A DNA stretch of 35,579 bases, from contig ONWK01000306.1 in assembly GCA_900321505.1 (NCBI GenBank), positions 1 through 35,579 of the forward strand, given 5' to 3'. This document shows, piece by piece, positions 31,701 to 35,579 of the stretch (its first letter is position 1; each line of letters begins with the position of its first letter). Both the position numbers and the translations under genes were made by a program. Source of the DNA: an uncultured Eubacteriales bacterium (GTDB taxonomy: Bacteria > Bacillota > Clostridia > Lachnospirales > Lachnospiraceae). The notes beneath the pieces were generated by a model. The model was given only the letters and a program-made list of their open reading frames with translations. It searched no databases and was not told where the DNA came from.

Positions 31701-32366
31701 GCCGGGATAGAGCAGGAACACCCTGTGGATAAGAGCGGCGGACAGAAAAAAGAAGGAACCGGAAAGACAGGAGAAGCTGTCAGTGCGGCGGATTACGGTA
31801 CAGCGGTCCACAAGCTTATGGAACTCCTTCCCTTCCGAAGACTGAACAGCCGGGCCGAGATGGAAAATGTACTGAAGGATGAACTGAACACTTCATTTTT
31901 CACACCGGAGCTTAGAAAAAGGATAAGGGTGGGATCACTGGCTGATTTTTATTCGGATGAGCCGGGAAGCCTTTTTGCACGGATGAGAAGGGCGGACCGG
32001 GAAGGAAAGCTTTATAAGGAACAGCAGTTCCTGATCGGGCTTCCGGGAAGCAGGCTTGGGCAGGAGATCCCGGTGGAGGATGAGGAAGGCCGGCCGGAGG
32101 CGCTCAGCTATGAAACTGATGAGACGGTAGTCATGCAGGGTGTGATCGACGGATTCTTTCTTGAAACGGATGAAAAGGGTCGTGAATATGCAGTACTGAT
32201 GGACTATAAAACAGACAGGGTGGACAGCCCCGATGATCTGATAAGAAGGTACAGTGCGCAGCTTTCGTTATATAAGGAAACACTGGAGGGAATACTCAGG
32301 CTTCCGGTCCGCGAGGTGTGGCTGTACGGATTCTCCCGGGGAATGGGAGAGATCAGGATGGAATAA
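28746..32366 (+). CDS. addA: ATP-dependent helicase/nuclease subunit A, AddA
   Basis: Motor and second nuclease of AddAB, 1206 residues. SF1 helicase motifs are seen in order: Walker A AAAGSGKTAVL (Lys31), motif Ia VMTFTRAAAAQMK, motif II IDEYQDGS, motif III VGDVKQSIYRFR, YRSRKEIL, motif V TIHSSKGLEYPVVFLAGLG and motif VI LYVGMTRAKDRL. The C-terminal RecB nuclease has GVIDGFF (Asp1135) and MDYKTDRVD (Asp1153, Lys1155), then SAQLSLYKETLE. The start is GTG 28746 with AAGGAGGA (28731-28738) seven bases upstream, inside the last codons of addB, so the two are translationally coupled. Acts in the cytoplasm on DNA ends. Confidence 0.96.
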   Translation: MTKWNEGQLEVLESIDRNHNILVSAAAGSGKTAVLVERIIRSIEQGKCGIDEILVMTFTRAAAAQMKGKIITGLENRAYESGNPELLKQLNLAGNADISTIDSFCNRVVKENFQLAGMDPGYSVMDNGESVLLKEEILDGVMEQMYKDPGFKKAAAVYTRRAYDDSMLRDIIFAIDRTADSFADPEGWLISCAFPAGDDAVEKALAMPWAVKLLEEKKRQLEQAKKDYEELRDRYYAVADPSVRDTAAKIYAVLDSDVAAIQCGINAKDLLKLNEAISVRKTTFAAASYKKVFSGEEIDGLKAERDAIGKRVDKLKLPYGREGFEQELKDHALILNELVRAVRLFRQELEAEKKRRKRYDFSDIAHAAYKVLFDTEKNEVTAAGRTISEQYRYIYIDEYQDGSDIQEKIMNSVARYESGAPSNIFMVGDVKQSIYRFREAKPELFLEKERLYNSKELPGEVIYLNRNYRSRKEILEAVNFFFKKLMRKDFGGIVYDEKVQLNPPEDTEDEPADEWKPELILADPGTADEDSGPVPDDQVLEARMIAERIRQLVTGNEPVQYSDIVILRRGVKGCGKMLREFERLGIPVQLEDPKAYFDAEEVLVILSVLQIIDNARQDIPYAAVLHSVIGGFTDEELTRLAMQRAYRGEALYDTAERLIKEGKAEEKLISLHGMIAGWKKEALYLSIAQLIDRILTDTEYLLYAASLPRGGKRQSNLMRLMAKAEDFEKAGNHGLFAFLRYIEKCRIHEADFGASGGFSEGSNSVHICTIHSSKGLEYPVVFLAGLGRKYNTMDQKKPVAVSARYGIAPNHVRRIGRGYIQSSKGICRDAVNRLEYLESVHEELRLLYVGMTRAKDRLIMTGVRKDAYESLSPVDGDGNLSYSELTDSDSDLDFILKVIRKNGKEAEKYVRISIRGMDELMPDAAETELKPVIENNEGELTEELDGLRKKLQESYDFTYPFRAAVETRTKVSVSEIKHEAMERKGAGIEQEHPVDKSGGQKKEGTGKTGEAVSAADYGTAVHKLMELLPFRRLNSRAEMENVLKDELNTSFFTPELRKRIRVGSLADFYSDEPGSLFARMRRADREGKLYKEQQFLIGLPGSRLGQEIPVEDEEGRPEALSYETDETVVMQGVIDGFFLETDEKGREYAVLMDYKTDRVDSPDDLIRRYSAQLSLYKETLEGILRLPVREVWLYGFSRGMGEIRME

Positions 32367-32391
32367 GAGCTTACAGGAAAGGATGGAAAAA

Positions 32392-32886
32392 ATGTCAAGA
32401 ACCAAAGATGAAACCCAGGGCATTTCGCTGTTAAAGGAGACGCTGACAAAATATCCGCTGGATTATACACCTGACGTGCTGGAAACATTTGTTAACAAGC
32501 ATCAGGAAAATGATTACTTTGTGAAGTTTAACTGTCCGGAGTTTACTTCGCTTTGTCCTATAACGGGACAGCCGGATTTTGCGTCCATTACCATTTCCTA
32601 TATTCCGGGTGAAAGGATGGTTGAGTCAAAATCACTGAAGCTGTATCTTTTCGGTTTCAGGAATCACGGGGATTTTCATGAGGACTGCGTAAATATCATC
32701 ATGAAGGATCTGATAAAGCTTATGGACCCGAAATATATTGAGGTGTGGGGCAAGTTTACGCCCCGAGGAGGTATATCCATCGATCCGTATGCGAACTATG
32801 GAAGACCCGGTACGAAATGGGAGGAACTGGCCTGGCAGCGGCTTTCACAGCATGATATGTATCCGGAGAAGGTGGATAACCGTTAA
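32392..32886 (+). CDS. queF: NADPH-dependent preQ0 reductase QueF
   Basis: Reduces 7-cyano-7-deazaguanine (preQ0) to preQ1 for queuosine in tRNA. 164 residues of the short (unimodular, Bacillus-type) form. NCPEFTSLCPITGQPDFA holds the catalytic Cys55 and Asp62, the same numbers as in the B. subtilis enzyme, which supports ATG 32392. VESKSLKLYLFGFRNHGDFHEDC contains the conserved NADPH and substrate residues. An in-frame ATG at 32383 would add three residues. AAGGA (32379-32383) is eight bases upstream. No queC, queD or queE is near. Confidence 0.95.
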   Translation: MSRTKDETQGISLLKETLTKYPLDYTPDVLETFVNKHQENDYFVKFNCPEFTSLCPITGQPDFASITISYIPGERMVESKSLKLYLFGFRNHGDFHEDCVNIIMKDLIKLMDPKYIEVWGKFTPRGGISIDPYANYGRPGTKWEELAWQRLSQHDMYPEKVDNR

Positions 32887-32890
32887 GCTG

Positions 32891-32926
32891 CGGAGCATCC
32901 GGAGTCATAGGGTGCTGAACAGTTAC
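32891..32926 (+). repeat. Dispersed palindromic repeat, copy 4 (left part missing)
   Basis: CGGAGCATCCGGAG and the right outer arm CTGAACAGTTAC (32915-32926) match the right halves of copies 1-3. The left arms are absent because the queF stop lies at 32884-32886. The element ends one base before the ATG of folC at 32928, so it sits where a ribosome binding site would be. Confidence 0.8.
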
Positions 32927-32927
32927 G

Positions 32928-34310
32928 ATGAATAAAAAAGATGGGATCAACGTGGATAAGAATATTAAAATAAGGGCTGAAAAGGCTGCAGAGGAGATAC
33001 TTTCAATCCCCAGATTTACAGAGGAACGGGATGCGGCTCTGCTCCGGGATTATCTGGAAGCTCTGGACCACCCGGAATCGGGACTTTATGTGGTTCATGT
33101 GGCAGGGACAAACGGAAAGGGTTCCGTTACAAGGATGCTCCGGGGACTGCTCACACTTTCGGGAAAGAAAACAGGCGGTTTTTACTCGCCCCACCTGATA
33201 CGAATTAATGAGCGTATGGAGGTGGACGGAGAAGAGATAACCGATGAGGAGTTTGTATCGGTTTATGATGAGTTTAAAGCTGTGGTTGACAGAAAAAAGC
33301 CGGGCCGGCTGAACTGCTTCGAAACTTTATTTATACTGGCGCTGCTTTTCTTCAGAAGGAGAAAGGCTGCGCATGTGGTGCTTGAGACCGGACTGGGCGG
33401 AAGGCTGGATGCAACGACATCCATTCCCGCAGAGCTCTATGTTATCACACAGATCGGCCTCGATCATGAGGAATATCTTGGTAATACCATAGAAAAGATA
33501 GCTGCTGAAAAAGCAGGGATAATCACGGGAAATTCACCCCTGGTAATGAATACCGGGAGCCGGTCGGCTGATGAAGTGATAGAGCGTAAAGCTTTGGAGA
33601 TGGGAGTCTCAGCCATAGTGAATGCCGGAAATCATATTGTGTCAGATGTGGCATTTTCTGCATCCGGCATTGATTTTTCATTGCAAAACGATTATGATAT
33701 GTATCAACGTTTTCATCTGCCATGTTATGCGGGGTACCAGATCAGGAATGCAGTGACAGCGTTATGTGCTTCGGAATTCCTGTTGGCGGACCGTTCTCCT
33801 GAGGAACGTGAAAGGCTGCAGAAGGAGATGCTTCTCGGCTTTTCGTGGATGGGAAGGCTGACAGAGGCTGCACCGGGAATATGGCTGGACGGAGCGCATA
33901 ATCCGTCGGCGGCGGATGAACTTCAGTCATCGCTGCCGTATCTGCTTAAGGATTATAACCGGCTTATCTTTGCGGCCTCCGCAGATAAAAATGTGGAGGG
34001 TGTGCTGCAAAGACTGGCAGTACTTCCGTGGAATGAGCTGTGGCTGGTACCATATTCCGGGAGCAGGAGCATGAAGCGTGAGGAGCTGCAGGCTCTGGCA
34101 TGCAGGATATTTCCGCCGGAGACTGTTATAATGCAGTTCGGATCTCCGAAGGAAGCGGTTTCTGCACTGATGAGGGCGGATGAAGAAAATAAGGCGGAGG
34201 ACAGCACATTTACACTGGCTGCGGGATCACTGTATCTGGTTGGTGAGCTGTTGGAATACATACGGGCGTCCGGTCTTTCGGATGCAGAGAAAGGTGAAAA
34301 AGTCGAATGA
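32928..34310 (+). CDS. folC: Dihydrofolate synthase / folylpolyglutamate synthase FolC
   Basis: Adds glutamate to dihydropteroate and tetrahydrofolates; Mur-ligase family, cytoplasmic. VVHVAGTNGKGSVTRMLRGLL (about 57-77) is the ATP-binding loop. FYSPHLIRINERMEVDG, VLETGLGGRLDATT, TQIGLDHEEYLGNTIEKIA and LDGAHNPSA follow. 460 residues, slightly long at the N-terminus. ATG 32928 has no good Shine-Dalgarno site because repeat copy 4 directly precedes it. GTG 32952, behind GATGGGA, is an alternative that would drop eight residues. The stop overlaps the next start as ATGA. Confidence 0.94.
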   Translation: MNKKDGINVDKNIKIRAEKAAEEILSIPRFTEERDAALLRDYLEALDHPESGLYVVHVAGTNGKGSVTRMLRGLLTLSGKKTGGFYSPHLIRINERMEVDGEEITDEEFVSVYDEFKAVVDRKKPGRLNCFETLFILALLFFRRRKAAHVVLETGLGGRLDATTSIPAELYVITQIGLDHEEYLGNTIEKIAAEKAGIITGNSPLVMNTGSRSADEVIERKALEMGVSAIVNAGNHIVSDVAFSASGIDFSLQNDYDMYQRFHLPCYAGYQIRNAVTALCASEFLLADRSPEERERLQKEMLLGFSWMGRLTEAAPGIWLDGAHNPSAADELQSSLPYLLKDYNRLIFAASADKNVEGVLQRLAVLPWNELWLVPYSGSRSMKREELQALACRIFPPETVIMQFGSPKEAVSALMRADEENKAEDSTFTLAAGSLYLVGELLEYIRASGLSDAEKGEKVE

Positions 34311-34450
34311 TCGATTTTGATGAGGAAATTAAAGCCTTTTCTCCCAGTCTTGATGTGAGTCAGGCAGAGGAGGATATATTGAAGAATGATCTGAAGGATA
34401 TCGCGGATATCGTACTTCAGATGACGACGGATCTCAGAGGGAAGGATTAA
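34307..34450 (+). CDS. Small conserved-looking 47-residue protein
   Basis: 47 codons beginning MIDFDEEIKAFSPSLDVSQ and ending DLRGKD, very acidic and likely helical. ATG 34307 overlaps the folC stop (ATGA), and its TAA shares a base with the next ATG at 34450. This tight packing supports it as a real gene. I recall similar small acidic ORFs behind folC in Lachnospiraceae, but cannot name a function. Confidence 0.7.
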   Translation: MIDFDEEIKAFSPSLDVSQAEEDILKNDLKDIADIVLQMTTDLRGKD

Positions 34451-35579
34451 TGGCAATACGCGGAAAATGCTTATACTGCGGAGAGCCTGTCAGTACCAAC
34501 GGGTATTGTACTTCCTGCAAGCTGAACCAGCGCTTTCTGGAAAAGTCGATCAATACGTCGGCATTCCATTATAACATAGGACTGGAGCGGGCAAAGGCAA
34601 GAGACCTGTCAGGTGCCATCGAGTCACTGAAACAGTCTCTTCGCTATAATAAAATGAATATCAGGAGCAGGAACCTTCTCGGACTTATCTATTACGAGAT
34701 CGGCGAGACCGTACCGGCACTCAGCCAGTGGGTCATAAGCGTTAACTATCAGGCGGCAAAGAATCCGGCTGTACGGTATCTGAAGGAGCTTCGGGAGAAA
34801 CCGAAGGAGCTGGACCGCGCTTCGCAGGTGGCGAGGGAGTTCAACCAGGCTTTGGAGCATGCGAAGCAGCATTCTTTCGATCTGGCAGTTATCCCGCTGA
34901 AAAAGGCTCTCTCAATGAATAACCGTTTTGTGAAGGGACACCTTCTGATGGCGCTTATCTATATTGAGAAGAACAGGAAGGGTATGGCCAAGAAGCATCT
35001 TTCCAGGGTTCTTGCCATAGACCGTACAAATGTGCAGGCTCAGCGGATCCTCAGGGAAATGGGAGAAAAGGAGGAGGCCATACTCCGGCTTGCGGAACAG
35101 GGCGAGGAGGCGGCAGCCGAGCTTTTCAGCTATTACGGCGTTGAGACACCGGAGGGACAGCGCCCTGCAAGGAAGATCGAACCGGTATCCGTATCCGGCA
35201 GGAGACGGAGCAACCGGATGAGCAGGTTTAAAGAGGCCAGTATAGCAAGGTTCTCAAATGTATACATGATCGCGGGAATTGTGATCGGTATGCTCATTTT
35301 GCTGCTGGTATTTCTCCCGGGTATAAAACGCAGTGCCGAGGGAGAGGTCGAGGCTCAGGAAAATTCCTATCTCAAGGAGCTTTCAGCCAGAAATGCCGAG
35401 ATAGCCGGTCTTGAGCTTTCTGTGGAGGAAGCAAACAAGAAGGTTGAGCAGGTGGAAAGGGAAAAGGAGGGCCTTGAAAGGGAGATAGAATCTCTGGGCG
35501 CTCAGATAGAAGCGCTCAGGACACAGATAGCTTCCGGAGGCGCGGCGCTTCTTCCGGATGCAGCGGAGGAGAATGCCTC
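34450..35579 (+). CDS. Zinc-ribbon, TPR, membrane and coiled-coil protein (3' end cut by window)
   Basis: Open frame from ATG 34450 to the right edge, 376 codons seen, no stop. Residues 7-23 form a zinc ribbon (CLYCGEP then YCTSC). Residues about 37-205 form TPR-like helical repeats (for example AFHYNIGLERAKARDLSGAI, LLGLIYYEIGETVPALSQW, LLMALIYIEKNRKGMAKKHL). A basic stretch (GRRRSNRMSRFK) precedes one membrane segment at about 275-294 (MIAGIVIGMLILLLVFLPG), and a heptad-like coiled coil runs from about 300 to 365 before the cut. This suggests a cytoplasmic zinc/TPR region and an extracellular coiled coil, possibly an envelope scaffold. Start and one-base overlap with the 47-codon gene suggest co-translation. 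Function unknown. Confidence 0.8.
   Translation, partial: MAIRGKCLYCGEPVSTNGYCTSCKLNQRFLEKSINTSAFHYNIGLERAKARDLSGAIESLKQSLRYNKMNIRSRNLLGLIYYEIGETVPALSQWVISVNYQAAKNPAVRYLKELREKPKELDRASQVAREFNQALEHAKQHSFDLAVIPLKKALSMNNRFVKGHLLMALIYIEKNRKGMAKKHLSRVLAIDRTNVQAQRILREMGEKEEAILRLAEQGEEAAAELFSYYGVETPEGQRPARKIEPVSVSGRRRSNRMSRFKEASIARFSNVYMIAGIVIGMLILLLVFLPGIKRSAEGEVEAQENSYLKELSARNAEIAGLELSVEEANKKVEQVEREKEGLEREIESLGAQIEALRTQIASGGAALLPDAAEENA

Overview
This window looks like chromosomal DNA of a Gram-positive anaerobe of the Clostridia, most likely a Lachnospiraceae relative. The reasons are the anaerobic (cobalt-early) cobalamin pathway, AddA/AddB instead of RecBCD, a short QueF with Bacillus-type numbering, Shine-Dalgarno sites of the GGAGG/AGGTGA type, GTG/TTG starts, and a SpoIIE-type phosphatase. 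The assignment is inference from gene content; no rRNA or marker gene is present.

Region 1 (1-20113) is a cobalamin biosynthesis locus, all on the + strand. In order it holds cbiP (5' edge cut by the window), cobT, a YunG-like gene, cobC, cbiB, two inserted signalling genes (a membrane SpoIIE-type phosphatase and a hybrid histidine kinase with two receiver domains), cobD, cbiC, cbiD, cbiF, cbiG, an alpha/beta-hydrolase-like gene, cbiH, a DMT-family permease, a cbiJ-cbiE-cbiT triple fusion, cbiA and a cysteine-rich small protein. From cobD on, genes overlap or are spaced by at most tens of bases, so they probably form one transcript. Together they cover methylation and ring contraction of the corrin ring (CbiH, F, G, D, J, E, T, C), a,c-amidation (CbiA), the remaining amidations (CbiP), aminopropanol arm supply and attachment (CobD, CbiB) and lower-ligand activation (CobT, CobC). 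CbiL, a cobaltochelatase, CobU, CobS and an adenosyltransferase are not in the window.

Region 2 (about 20130-24210) holds trkA and trkH, a potassium uptake pair behind a probable promoter with an inverted repeat at the expected transcription start. A secreted cell-wall-binding-repeat/DUF6273-like protein follows, and the unit ends at a strong bidirectional terminator.

Region 3 (24218-25142) has a minus-strand phosphoribosyltransferase-like gene and a 286-base gap carrying two copies of a palindromic repeat.

Region 4 (25143-35579) holds addB, addA, queF, folC, a 47-codon gene and a zinc-ribbon/TPR/membrane/coiled-coil gene cut by the right edge.

A dispersed palindromic element (outer arms like GTAACTGTTCAG/CTGAACAGTTAC, inner arms CTCCGGATG/CATCCGGAG) occurs in intergenic gaps at 1485-1541, 24889-24937, 25040-25106 and 32891-32926, with a degenerate outer-arm-only relative at 4756-4796. 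No gap exceeds 300 bases. I see no tRNA, rRNA, CRISPR array, insertion sequence or cobalamin riboswitch. The most unusual items are the repeat family, the accessory genes buried in the cobalamin operon (YunG-like, nucleophile-less hydrolase, permease, phosphatase/kinase pair), the triple fusion, and a phosphoribosyltransferase with an altered PRPP motif.
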